The notes under the pieces were generated by a model that did not search any database, was not told the DNA's origin, and was given only the letters and a program-made list of their open reading frames with translations. Shown here piece by piece: positions 1 to 10,173 of a DNA stretch of 64,000 bases. Origin of the DNA: Polyporus tsugae. Lineage: Eukaryota > Basidiomycota > Agaricomycetes > Polyporales > Polyporaceae. Location of the stretch: contig JAHRBS010000004.1 of the NCBI GenBank assembly GCA_024305745.1, forward strand, positions 5,146,001 through 5,210,000, given 5' to 3'. Both the position numbers and the translations under genes were made by a program. The first letter of the stretch is position 1, and every line of letters starts with the position of its first letter.

Positions 1-143
1 TCCCCTACGCCCGACATTTGCCCAACACACCCCGCATCCAGGCACCCACACCCACGCCCACGCTACCAACCCCTGTCCTACCACTACCTATCCCCCTTGC
101 GTGCCGCATCTCTGCTGCACCACTTCCAGCTTTCACCCGCACC
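1..143. other. Flanking DNA, no gene seen
   Basis: This pyrimidine-rich stretch precedes the left LTR of the first gypsy element. I see no reading frame, repeat or RNA gene in it. Confidence 0.5.
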
Positions 144-348
144 TGATAAGGTCAGACCACACACTAGCAATAAGCGAAGGACTGGGGGACCAAAGACCAA
201 CTTGAAGCTGGGGAATTACCGCAGCTACCAAGGGGTTTATATATTGTGCTAAAGCCTGCGCACGGACCAGGTACTTCAGGGCAGGTCATAAAGGTTGTTA
301 CAGGTGGTACTACTAGGCGCGCTAACTCGTAAAAGTCGTATCGTAACA
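144..348 (-). repeat. 3' LTR of gypsy element A
   Basis: This 205-bp LTR begins TGATAAGG and ends CGTAACA on the plus strand. It is the downstream LTR of the minus-strand element. It aligns over its whole length with 10174-10378 at roughly 88% identity. Confidence 0.92.
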
Positions 349-363
349 TTACCCCCCTCTTTA
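349..363 (-). promoter_or_regulatory. Polypurine tract of element A
   Basis: Read on the minus strand, the bases next to the 3' LTR are AAAGAGGGGGGTAA. This is a typical polypurine tract that primes plus-strand DNA synthesis in LTR retrotransposons. Confidence 0.75.
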
Positions 364-426
364 GCTTCATGTCCCAGGAAGCCGCAAAGCGTTAGTAGTG
401 GGGTAGTTGTTACTACCATGGGTTAA

Positions 427-3054
427 CTAGTCGTAAGCAAAGTGTTGTATATAATCCTGTTGTGTATTACTATCATTAGGGTTTCGTCTTTTCCAGTCAT
501 TATATCTACGTATCCAAAAGTCATAAGAGTCTGTATTGTATGTGATTATTTGTCCATGTTTGTCCGTAGCTGTGAGTATATAACGAGCGTGGATGCGCGG
601 CGCAAACTTGTTCGCTGCGTAGAAAGCGGTGATGAGTTTCTTGGCATCGTCCATCTGAAGTTCGTCTGTATCCGAAGGTACCCATTCACGGTCAGCTTGT
701 GTGAGTCCACACCATTGAACGAGGTAATGAACTTTGCAAGATTGACCCGATCCTCCCACAATCTTTGAATCTAAGATCAATTCAACTTCTCGATCAGGTT
801 CCAGAAGAGTGGGTACTTTTCGACTGGTTTTCCCTTGATTTGGGAATTCAGGATCGTGTGCGGGGGTTAAGAGTACTTCGTTGAATACGGGGTGACGTAA
901 CTTCCACTTGGGTGGGAGCTTTAGGTGATATGCACTAGCACCGACTTTTTCTTCAACTCGGAAAGGGCCATAGCGCTTGTCCTCGAGTTTCTTATTTGGT
1001 CGGTTGGTGGGGAAGTTCTGTGCGTCTATGTATATGTAGTTGCCTATCTTGTAGTCTTGTGATGGCCATCAATGTTTGTCGTAATGTCGTTTCATTGCTT
1101 CTCGCGCTATCTCTAGCGCCTGCGCTGCTTGCTTCCCGATGTGTTGCATTCACTCAGCAAATTGCTTGGCAGATTCATTGATGCCGTCTTTCAAAGTCTC
1201 AACTCCGGTGTTGGGTTCGTGATCGTGAGTCATGAAGAAAGGAGACATCCCTGTGGACACGTGTACACAACATCGGTATGCGAACTCTGCTAACGGTAGC
1301 CATTCGACCCAGTCGTCCTGCTTGTGATTGATGAAGATCCGTAGATAGGTCTGGATCTCTTGATTCATGCGCTCAGTCTGTCCGTCGGTTTGGGGGTGGT
1401 AGGCTGTGCTGGGATTGCCTTCGATTCCCATCTGTTGGTAGACTTCTTTGGTGAAAGAGGACACGAGGGTAGGGCCTCGGTCCGACCATATGCGTTTGGG
1501 CAGGCTGTGGGGTACGACTATGTGTTTGATGAAGAGTCTCGCTTGTCCTTCCGAGTCTAGTGTTTTTGAACAGGGGATAGCGATGTAGTCCTTTGACTTC
1601 ATATCGACAAAGACTAGTATGGCATTGTGTCCGTTGCATTTGGGTAGTCCAGTCATATAGTCCATGGTGATGAATTGCCAGTTCTGATCGGGGATAGGGT
1701 TGGGATGAAGTGGTGCGGCACGTGGTTGTCGATCAATCTTGACACGCTGACATGTGATGCATCCGGCGACGCACTTGGCAATGTCTTTCCGAATGGACGG
1801 CCACCAATAAGATCTCATGATCAGATCTTGTGTTTTGGCTGCGCCCGGGTGTCCAGCTGCGATTGAATCATGGTGTGAAGCGATGACGCATCCGCGGAGT
1901 TCCGGGTGGTTTGGAATGACCATTTTCCCTCTCCTGTAGATTAAGCCGTCCTCGGCTAATTCCCAATCATTGTCCTTTCCTAGTTTCTCAATGACAAGAT
2001 GGCCATAAAGATCAATGTGTTTCAAACACATGTTCTTCAGATTGTTCACTCCGTCTATCGTATAAGAAGCCGCAAACCAGTGTTCTTTGAGCAACATGAA
2101 GTCTTCGATCATGGGACTGGTGTCATGGTCCACGCATCTAGACAGAGCGTCTACTTTGCCCATGCTACGACCTGGTTTATGGATTAACGTGAAATGGTAA
2201 TTTGAGAGAGTTGTCGCCCAATGCACTTGTCGAGCGTTTAGCCATTGTGGTTTTCGGAAATATTTGAGGTTTTTGTGGTCATTATGGACCTCAAATTCTT
2301 GAGCGTTTTGGAGGAAATGACGCCATTCCTGTAACGCGGTGATAACTGACAACATTTCTCGATCCCAAATCTCGTATCCTTTTTGTGCGGGTGTTAAGGA
2401 ATGGGATAGGAAGGCAATAGGTTTCCATAGTCCGTTCTGGCACTGCGAGAGCTCGGCTCCGATCGCAAAGTTCGAGGCATCGCATTCAACTTTCAAGGGA
2501 TCCGTGTTGTTGGGTATGGCTAGCATGGGGGTGTGTGTCATTGCGCTCTTGATCCCTTCAAAAGCGAGTTGATGCTCTAGAGTCCATGTCCATTCATTAA
2601 GACCCGTGAGACGATTCAGCAGTCCAGCGATCTTTGAGAAGTCCTTGATAAACCGTCTATAGAAGTTTGCAAATCCAAGGAAACTCTGTACATCACGTTT
2701 GCACGTGGGTACCGGCCAATCAGTGACACTTTTGATCTTGCCCGGGTCCATGCAGATTTCGCCGGGGGTGATGATATGGCCTAAGTACTCAGTTTCTTAA
2801 GTTTTGAACTCGCACTTCTGGGGTTTACACGTAAGGTGATTGTCTCAAAGGATCTGTAGGACTTGTCGCACTATGTGTCTGTGTTCCTCTAAATCGGCTG
2901 TACAGATGATGATGTCGTCCAAGTACACAATGACCTTTCCACGAAGAATCAGATCTTGGAAGATCGAGTTCATCATCATTTGGAAAGTCGCCAGGGAATT
3001 CGTTAAGCCGAAAAACATGACAAGAGGTTCGTATAAGCCGCGATTCGTGATAAA
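427..3054 (-). pseudogene. pol: Gypsy A pol, 3' part: RT core to integrase and chromodomain (broken)
   Basis: A single minus-strand frame runs from the nested-element junction to the polyprotein end. In order it encodes the RT core with the YLDD catalytic motif (near 2914-2925), the RT thumb and connection, RNase H (catalytic region starting VECDASNFAIGAELS), an integrase zinc domain with an intact HHCC set (HHDSIAAGHPGAAKT through CITC), and the integrase catalytic core with its D, D and E motifs (ITMDYMTG, SDRGPT, DGQTERMNQE). A C-terminal chromodomain follows (KVHYLVQWCG). Stops at 2845, 2797, 1150 and 1069 break it. Three of the four are TGA and the other TAA, as expected if CGA or CAA codons lost a C to T. 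The frame is otherwise continuous, so decay is by point mutation rather than frameshift. The protein is not expected to be functional. Confidence 0.93.
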
Positions 3055-3076
3055 CGGAATCGTGTTTCTCGCGCGG
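3055..3076 (+). repeat. Left terminal inverted repeat of the two-gene transposon
   Basis: The repeat starts CGGAATCGTGTTTCTCGCGC. Its reverse complement matches 6182-6203 with a few mismatches and one gap. Gypsy RT sequence (reading ITNRGLYEP on the minus strand) abuts it directly. Confidence 0.72.
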
Positions 3077-3188
3077 GGCTTGGGCGCTCGATCCAGTGGT
3101 CGGGCCGGGCAGTGCCACGGGTGCCTGAGCGTGCTGCCAGCGTGCAGGGCTTGCTGAATTCACCTGTCCCTCTCTCCCTGGTGCTTCC

Positions 3189-4258
3189 ATGGCTCGAAGA
3201 AAGGTGTCAACCGATCTGAAGGCTCGCATACCTGTTCTATTCCTTGAACAGGGGCGCTCTGTGGCTGAGGTCTGCAAGGTGCTGGGTGTTGCAAAGAGTA
3301 TGGTCTACCAGACTCTTGCATGCATCCGGCAACACGGCACACTTCTCAACCCCTTCGCTGGGCGAGCTGGTCGCCCCCGTGTCCTCACGGGTGAGCATGT
3401 TGAGTTCATCCGCACCCTCCTTTCCGAGAAGCCTACCCTCTATCTGGACGAGATTCAAGACTATCTCACAAACACATTCGGCATCACCGTCTCCCTCGCC
3501 ACACTCGTCCATACCCTCCGTCGCATGCGCTACTCGTCTAAGGCTGTTGTGAAAGCTGCAGCTGAGCGGGATGAGCTTTTTCGGGCTGCCTTTATGAACC
3601 GCATAGCGGTTGAGGCTCCAGATCCATCCATGCTTATGTTTGGGGATGAAAGCGCGGTCGATCAACGGGCCACCATTCGACGAAGGGGCTGGGCTCCTAT
3701 GGCTTCTCACTGCATCCAAAAAGCATGCTTTGTCCGGGGACAGCAATATTCATTGCTTCCTATCCTCACACTTGATGGTCTCGTTACCTTCAAGGTGTTC
3801 GAGGGCTCCATCACAAGCAAGCATTTTGTTGAGTTTCTCCGCGAATTTGTGGTATGTACTAGTGGATATATATCTCAATTACTTGGCTGCTTATACTGTA
3901 ACATTATAGATCCCACTCACAACACCGTACCCTGGTCTGCGGAGTGTTCTGATATTGGACAACTGCAATATCCATCATGCGGAAGCGGTTCGTGCCCTGG
4001 TTGAAGATGAGGCATGTAAGTTGAATGAAATATTACTATGGCATATATTATGCTGACTTCTTCTGCATAGTGTGCAAGCTTATTTTTCTACCACCCTACT
4101 CTCCAGACAGAAACCCCATTGAGCTTGCTTTTGGGTTTGTCAAGACTCAGCTCCGTCGCGCGAACCACGAGCTAGTTGTCTCAGACATTAGCGAGGCATG
4201 CTACAAAGTCACACCGGAGATGGCGAAGGAATGGTTTAGATGTGCGGGATACATGTAA
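3189..4258 (+). CDS. Tc1/mariner-type DDE transposase, 318 aa, three exons
   Basis: The protein should bind the terminal repeats and cut and paste the element. Exons are 3189-3851, 3910-4015 and 4071-4258; the introns (58 and 55 bp) have GTATGT/ATAG and GTAAGT/ATAG borders and restore one open frame. The N-terminus carries a helix-turn-helix (about residues 24-50, VAEVCKVLGVAKSMVYQTL) followed by a GRPR motif near residue 61. The catalytic triad is visible: D153 in FGDES, D238 in LILDNCNIHH, and E274 in YSPDRNPIE, with 35 residues between the last two. YSPDxNPIE is the signature of the Tc1-IS630 superfamily. Length is normal (300-350 aa) and no stop interrupts it. The start ATG lies 134 bp inside the left repeat. 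The gene on the opposite strand ends 51 bp downstream. Confidence 0.9.
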
Positions 4259-4309
4259 TGGACCATACACAACATTTGACTAGCCAACAAGTAATGTAAC
4301 CCAGAATTG

Positions 4310-6007
4310 CTAAAAGTCCGAGTCCTTCTCCTGGGGCCTCAGAATAATGTACTCTGGTGGAACCTCAACCCATTGATTTCCACGAGCAGTATCCAAGTAG
4401 AACACCTTCCCCTCAGTGGCAGGGTCAGGTGGCGTAGATGCGCCAGTCCAGTTCTCATCACGATGCATAGGAGGTCCAAACCAAGAATTTCTACCAGTGA
4501 CTGTGCCATCTGGATCAATCCAACGCAGCTCATATCGGACCTTGGGCTCCATTTCCTCACCATTACCAGCTGTAGTAGCGACACTACTAGCAGTTGTAGT
4601 ACTAGCCAAGAGCGAAGGCAACGGACGGGACCGCTTACCATCAGGAGCGTTCCACCAACTGTCGCAGGCACGCTTCAAGCGCATAGCATTGCCCTTCGTC
4701 ATTCTGACCGGAGATGACGTAAGATCATCCCGCTCAAGGTCAAGAATAACATCTGGATCAAAGCTTTCCTGTCTCAGTTTATCCGCGTACTCCTGCGCAT
4801 CCGGAAGTTGATATTCCGGGCGCGCAGCAGTCCACGCAAGAAACCGAGTCAGGTCGGAGGGGCTCGGAGGAGCCCGAGTAGAACTAAGTGAGCGCGTTGG
4901 AGTAGATGGCAATGTCTCTGGCAAAATACGAGGCTGAACTATCCCCGCAACCGCGGAAAGAAAGGTTGTCATCTGGGCGAGATCCACACCTGTAGAAGGT
5001 TGCAAGCCTGTGGTTGTGCTTGCAAGAAGGCTAGCACGACGCTGCGCACGCGGGTCAAAAGGCCCCGTGTTCGGGGGAGTCTCGACAGTGGCCTTGCCGT
5101 CAACCTGCATCTGCATTGGCATAGATACCCATGAACGAAAACACAGCACATACCATCGCCATTGCCCACTCCCTTATGAGGAACGGAGTGAGGATAAGTG
5201 GCTGAACCCCAGCAGTCCTGTAGTCAAACTCCCAGTATCCGCTTGAGACCTGGTAATGCTTCTCGAGTGCCATACGGTTTTGGGCGATCTGCTTCTCGAG
5301 GGGCGACAGTTCGTCACCCTTGGACTTCTGTATACAATGAGAAATACGACCAAATGGACTAGTATCAGAGACACGTACCGCCTGAGTTACCGATGGCTCA
5401 TCGTTTTCGGAGCCGGAGTCGATGTCCCCGCCATCACTGGACTACTCTAGATATCAGCGAGATGCATTGCACATAATGCTGCAGCCAACATACCCTCTTA
5501 GGACACTTAGCTTCGACATCCACCATCTTGACGAGGATGTGGACAGTCTCGAGCCCGTGCTTGCTGATCTTATCGACCAGCTGCCCGTACTCGTCTGCAT
5601 CGTCAACTGACAACGCAGTCGACTTGCTGCACCGATGCTGAGAGGGGGGCACAGAGCAAGGAATATAGAACTCACTTTAATCCCAGGCTCTTATGGTAGA
5701 ATTTGAATGGGAAAGCATGCTTGCTCGAGACCCGACGGGACCCCTCTCCGTACTTGGTGAGAATACCCTGCAGAAAGGCGAGGTAGTTTGCCTTGGTGGG
5801 GGCAAAGGGAAACTCCTTCATCTTCTCCTCCTTGTTGACCTTGGCCTTTGGAGTCCTCCCACCCTTCTTGGGCTGAGTAGGAGTAGGATCCGGGATGTTG
5901 ATAGTGGCGGAGACCATGAAGATGACCGGCTTCGGAGGAGGAGGAAGTGCCGAGACCTCAGCAATGTTGCTGGGAAGAGGGGAAGAAGGAATGGATGGAG
6001 AAGACAT
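4310..6007 (-). CDS. SAM-domain-like accessory protein of the transposon, 500 aa, five exons
   Basis: Exons on the minus strand are 6007-5676, 5626-5494, 5441-5379, 5327-5154 and 5110-4310. Introns of 43-52 bp have GT-AG borders and every junction keeps frame, giving a 500-residue protein. The N-terminus has a proline-rich lead and a basic tract (KKGGRTPKAK). A conserved-looking block continues across the exon 1-2 junction (FPFAPTKANYLAFLQGI, then VDDADEYGQLVDKISKHG). Exon 4 holds LSPLEKQIAQNRMALEKHY and LTPFLIREWAMAM. Residues about 321-387 look like a sterile-alpha-motif fold: a helix-rich stretch with AQEYADKLRQESFD, then DPDVILDLERDDL, then MTKGNAMRLKRACDSWW. The architecture recalls a dispersed hypothetical family that I remember from Agaricomycetes, but I cannot search for it. 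Function is unknown. A SAM fold suggests oligomerisation or protein or nucleic-acid binding, possibly assisting the convergent transposase. The only odd point is that acceptor choice for exon 5 has an in-frame alternative 6 bp downstream. Confidence 0.8.
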
Positions 6008-6181
6008 TTTATAAGCACAGTAGGGACAGTGTAAGATAGAATACTGTAAAAGATGCTATGGGAATGCAATGGAGGCGAAGGAAAAGCACGACTGTATGGT
6101 GGCAGCCTCATCGATGAACGAGCGCCAGCGGGACGATGTCATAGGCGCCCGCGCTGCCTTGGGCCTGGGCGGCTAGGATGC

Positions 6182-6203
6182 TGTGCGCGAAAACGCGATT
6201 CCG
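6182..6203 (-). repeat. Right terminal inverted repeat of the two-gene transposon
   Basis: Read on the minus strand it begins CGGAATCGCGTTTTCGCGC and matches the left repeat at 3055. It is followed on the plus strand by TA. The next about 24 bp before recognisable gypsy RT (RPVQDYR) match neither the RT nor the left flank. Confidence 0.72.
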
Positions 6204-6227
6204 TATCATTTTGAAAACTGTAATAAC

Positions 6228-7405
6228 TGTCTGTAGTCCTGAACGGGACGCAGTTTGCCGTCTTTTTTCTTGACAAAGAAGAACGGAGCACCTCACGAGG
6301 ATTTCGATGGACGAATTCAACCCGTGGATAGGTTTTCCTCTAAGAACACATCTAGCAGTTGTTGTTCGTCTAGGGTCATGGGGTATATCTTTCCACAATA
6401 CGGTTTAGCGTTCTCGGTTAATTCAATTGCATGGTCATAAGGCCATCATTCGGGAAGAGTGGAGAACGTCGCTTCGTCGAAGACGTCGCAGAAATCTCGA
6501 TAGTACTCTGGGATCATTTCCTCGAACATTTGTTCTGCTTTGGCCTCATTCTGTTTGATTGCGATTTCCATTGCTACTGATGTTTTCGCATGTATATGGA
6601 TTGATTGGGTGTCAAGCCACGATCGGGTATGTAGGGAGAAGATTCGATCACCAGCGCTGACAATGTGATGGCAAGTGCTCGGGCATCGGTTGAACTCAAT
6701 GGTTTTGTTCTTCCAATGTATCAACAGATTGTGGTGCTCAATCCAGTCGTGCCCAAGATATATGTCCATTTTGCCAAGATCAGTGACTAAAAGCGGGATT
6801 TGTTCCGCATGGTCTCCGATCTGTAGTTGTACGTCAACGTAATGCATGATTCTGCCACCTATGTTGGGAGATCCATCAGCATTGAACACGTCGATGGGAT
6901 GTGGGAATGGTTTAGGTGATAGGCCTGCACGCTGAACGCAGTTTCTATTGATACACGAACCGGTACAACCGGTATCGCAGAGGGCCTTAGTGTCATAAAT
7001 CTGAAGAGTTTCTAGGTTTTTGATCATGACCGGTATGTCCAGTTGTTTGCTTCCGGTACCTCGTGTGACTTTGAAGTACGTCGGACCGTAGGACATTACT
7101 CGGATGGCATTAATGGGCGCACTAGGAGTTGTTTTAATTTTTTTGTTATTTTTGGACGAGAAATTAAGCACGGGTTCTAACCCGCCGCACTGATCGTTGC
7201 CTGTAGGTTGGCCCCGACAATCAGTTGTCTTGTTATTTTTAATAAGTACAGTGGGTAACTGAGTAGGATGAGGAATGGTGGGGTTGTCCGGTGAATAAGT
7301 AGGCATAGGTATCGTACAACTCGGGACGGGTACATCGGAGTCCAAAACAGAAAACCGGTTCTGAAAACTATTGTAAAACGGTGGTCGCCGCATGTGTGCG
7401 CTCAC
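6228..7405 (-). pseudogene. pol: Gypsy A pol, 5' part: aspartic protease and RT N-terminus (broken)
   Basis: The frame opens just inside the end of gag (7402-7405), so it is probably reached by frameshift. It encodes a retropepsin-type aspartic protease with the DTG active-site triplet (LCDTGCTGSCINRN) and the hydrophobic IYLGHDWIEHHN motif near its end. It continues into the RT N-terminal region (PYDHAIELTENA, GAPFFFVKKKDGKLRPVQDYR). TGA stops at 6446, 6317 and 6293 break it; in each case CGA is a plausible ancestral codon. It ends abruptly about 24 bp before the nested transposon. The RT segment that should follow VQDYR, about 50 residues, is absent on both sides of that insertion. Confidence 0.88.
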
Positions 7406-9413
7406 GTGGGACCGTAGGGAAAATGCTGCTCGTACTCATCCATCTGATACCATATCTTGTCGTATCCATCCGCGTATTCCTCCGGTGCGTGCTGTGGTTC
7501 TGGTTCCTCGTGGTAGGTAGGGATCGTCACCCCAGCAATCTGCGCAAGGAAGTCCTCGGGGTCTTCTTGATGGAAATGTCTGACCTCTTCAAGGAATTCC
7601 TCACGACTGTCGTGTTCTTCCCATCTGCGTTTTTGTACCGCGGCTGCGCCGGTTCTGTTGGGGATATGCCACACGTCTCCGCACAAGCCCTTCTTGGTCT
7701 GGTTTGCGCCGCACTTTCGGCATGGCCGAGCCCTGAGCCGATCAATGTCCATCGGCTGTCCGGCTCCTCCGTACGTGACCCCTGTGCCTGTGCATCTGTC
7801 TCCCGGCATTATGGGTACCTGGGGACGCGGTGGGTAGTATGGCCTGGGCGGAGGGTATTGTGGGGCTGGGGCATATGGCGGGTACCGTGAGGGAGGGAAT
7901 GCTGGAGCGTGTGGTGGTTGCGGAGGGTATCGTTGCGGAGGGTATCCATAATGCGGGGGAGCATTTGGTGGTGGGTAGCGAGGTGGGGCGCGTGGGGGCA
8001 AGCGTTGCAGGGGTGGTCGACGTGTGAAGTCACGGATCTGGCAATTGAAGATGATGCAATCGTTGTCCATGGCGATGATCATAGACTTCCACTGGGCGTA
8101 GGTGACGGGCTTTACCGGCATTGTGCTGATCGCAACTAGGTAGCTGGATGGTAGCGCGTTTTTGAGCCGATAGATATTGTTGGCCGTGTCTTTGTTTTTC
8201 GTAGCATGGGCTGTCAGATCTTCCCATTTGTCAAAGAAGTCTTTGGCCCGGCGGTTGCCCATGTGAATCTGATCGAGCGCGATGATCGCGTTGTTAACGT
8301 AGTTTATTGGTCTAAACTTCGCCATCAACTCGGCCCAGAATGCCGCTATGTCCCTATAGTTCCATCTATTCCCGTTTGCCACAAACTTGTCCTCTACGAG
8401 ATTACGCTTCCATCTGTTCACGTTGGTCCTTCGAATCAACCCTAAGATGGCAGATATTGCTGGATCTTTGTCCAGGCCGGCCACGTAGACCTGGACATCA
8501 GACTTCCACTGTTCGAAGTCTGGGCTGATGCCGTCGAAGTACTCGGGCTGGGCGAGTCTAGGCGGGGCGTGGTTCCTACCACCACATTGTGGTTGGATTG
8601 CCGTGATGAAATTTGCGATCTCCCCTGAGATCCACACTTGCGTTGCCGCATCAAATGAATGTGTTTGCGCCATTGCTCGATGACTGCGGGGTGGTTGGCT
8701 GATGATGGCGGTTTGGACGGGAGGCTGGATGGGGCTTTGGGGAGTGGATAGGGGTCTTGTGGTCGTGGGGGGAGCACGGAGGCCGAGGTTCTCGAGGGCA
8801 CGGATAAGTCCGTCTGAGTCCGATCTATGACGCCCGGAGGGTTCTTGATCGTCAATAGTGTCGGGGTCTGTTGGAGGTGAGGGTTCTTCCGGGAGTTCTC
8901 GGTACTCAAATTGGCTGCTTCTGGCGACCGGGGACGCTTCCATGGATTCTGCGACTTGGACGGGGATGGGGATATGTGTGGGAGGAGGGGAAGGCTCTCA
9001 CTGATGTTCTGGACGGGTACGTGGGTACAGGCTTCCGGGGCGTACAATGGGCTCAGGGGTCGGCTGATGTGCACGAGTTCTTGCGTGAGTCGCTCCAGAT
9101 ACCAGAGTTGTTGGTTCCGGTGTTTGGTCTGTCGGCGGTTCACATGAGATGGGGATGTACTGCGGGGATCGGAACTCGGCGGGGTTCTGGCTGTTGTGCC
9201 GGTGGGGACACGGTTGTTGATGGCACTGATGGAGATTGTTGTTGAGGATGTGTGCGTCGACTCGGACATTGTCTGATTTCTGGAATTGACAGTGCCGCTG
9301 TCCTGTGCATGCCGTGTTTCCCTAGCTTCCCGCGCGTATACGGCGCGGAGGACCGGTGGGGGTGATGGAGACGGAGTTGGATATGAGTCGAGCAGCAGAT
9401 CCCAAGGGTCCAT
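7402..9413 (-). pseudogene. gag: Gypsy A gag in two overlapping frames
   Basis: Two minus-strand frames overlap at 8442-8943. The upstream one (from ATG at 9413) is proline/serine-rich, with a coherent stretch near NQQLWYLERLTQELVH. The downstream one (8943-7402) contains the gypsy-type capsid core (PEYFDGISPDFEQWKSDVQ, then WNYRDIAAFWAELMAKF), a proline-rich linker and an atypical zinc knuckle (CRKCGANQTKKGLCGDVWH). I infer a single gag joined by a +1 shift or a lost base near 8940. Gag would form the virus-like particle. Its stop at 7402 is overlapped by the start of pol. Whether the shift is a mutation or programmed cannot be decided here. Confidence 0.75.
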
Positions 9414-9534
9414 TCACTAGATATAAAGAAGGTGTGGGTAAGCGTACAGTGTGTGACAAGGTATAGGTTTTATAGTAGCAGTTTTACCACGGTATGGCTA
9501 ACCGAGGTCTCCTGCGCCGAGTTGTGACACGTGG

Positions 9535-10128
9535 TCACTGACTACTCGGTGGAATGGATATGTGTAACATAGCGGTCTGATCGGTGATGTAAGGTATAAG
9601 TGTTATATAGAATACCCAATAGTTGGGTTGTACTAATGCGGTGATGCCGTAAAGAGAGTAGGCAGGAGATGTCGGGGTGGCAGGGAAATGGAAGATGACG
9701 TGTCCGGGAACAACAGGGTGGAGGGAACGGGAGACATACGCCGTGACTTCTGTTCCTTGGAACAGCAGGGTGTTTATTCTTGTTTGGAGGAAGATGGCGT
9801 GCACTGGGTTGATGTGTCGGGAGACGGTGATGTGGGTGGTAGGGTTGTTTATGCCGACATTGGAGTTAGAGTCTGAGTCAGAGTTGACGGCAGTGGCAGA
9901 TTCGGCGGAGTCGGAGTCGGAGTCGATGGCAGGAGCTGGGGACCGATGATGGAGGTGCGGGGGTGGGATTGGAATTGGTGGTGTCGACGACGGAGATGGT
10001 GGCGACGAGTTGGTGAGGGTGTCGATGGGGACTAGGTGATGGGTGGTGCTATCAGTGAGATGCACGACGAGCTCGATGTTTGGGATGGTGAGAGGAGTGG
10101 AGGATGATGAGGACGCCACGGTTGGCAA
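9535..10128 (-). CDS. Extra ORF upstream of gag in element A, 197 aa, unknown function
   Basis: An uninterrupted 197-aa frame lies between the 5' LTR and gag. It has a Ser/Pro-rich N-terminal half with an acidic Asp-Ser run (SDSDSAESATAVNSDSDSN) and a more ordered C-terminal half (ITVSRHINPVHAIFLQTRIN, VTAYVSRSLHPVVPGHVIFH). Standard gypsy elements have no coding sequence here. It could be a leader protein, an acquired sequence, or a chance open frame in the untranslated leader. I do not recognise it. It is notable that it lacks stops while pol of the same element has seven. Confidence 0.5.
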   Translation of the reverse strand: MPTVASSSSSTPLTIPNIELVVHLTDSTTHHLVPIDTLTNSSPPSPSSTPPIPIPPPHLHHRSPAPAIDSDSDSAESATAVNSDSDSNSNVGINNPTTHITVSRHINPVHAIFLQTRINTLLFQGTEVTAYVSRSLHPVVPGHVIFHFPATPTSPAYSLYGITALVQPNYWVFYITLIPYITDQTAMLHISIPPSSQ

Positions 10129-10173
10129 CGAAGACGGTACGCCGTGGGTCGATGAGAGGGTAGCTTCAAGTTA

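Larger units (their letters stand above)
3055..6203 (+). mobile_element. Two-gene Tc1/mariner-type DNA transposon nested in element A
   Basis: Imperfect terminal inverted repeats of about 22-25 bp, both starting CGGAATCG followed by a (T/C)GTTT-CGCGC core, bound a 3149-bp unit inside the gypsy RT. It contains a spliced DDE transposase on the plus strand (3189-4258) and a five-exon gene on the minus strand (6007-4310). The two are convergent, with stop codons only 51 bp apart. Both conceptual proteins are free of stops once short GT-AG introns are removed, unlike the host retrotransposon. A TA lies just outside each terminus (3051-3052 and 6204-6205), but two extra A residues separate it from the left repeat, so the target duplication is uncertain by a few bases. 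The flanking RT lacks about 50 codons, so insertion was accompanied by, or followed by, a deletion. Confidence 0.8.

Noticed and set aside
2825..3277. Minus-strand open frame across the gypsy-transposon junction
   Set aside because: It is a different frame from the RT (YLDD) and crosses the inverted-repeat boundary, so it is a chance chimera.
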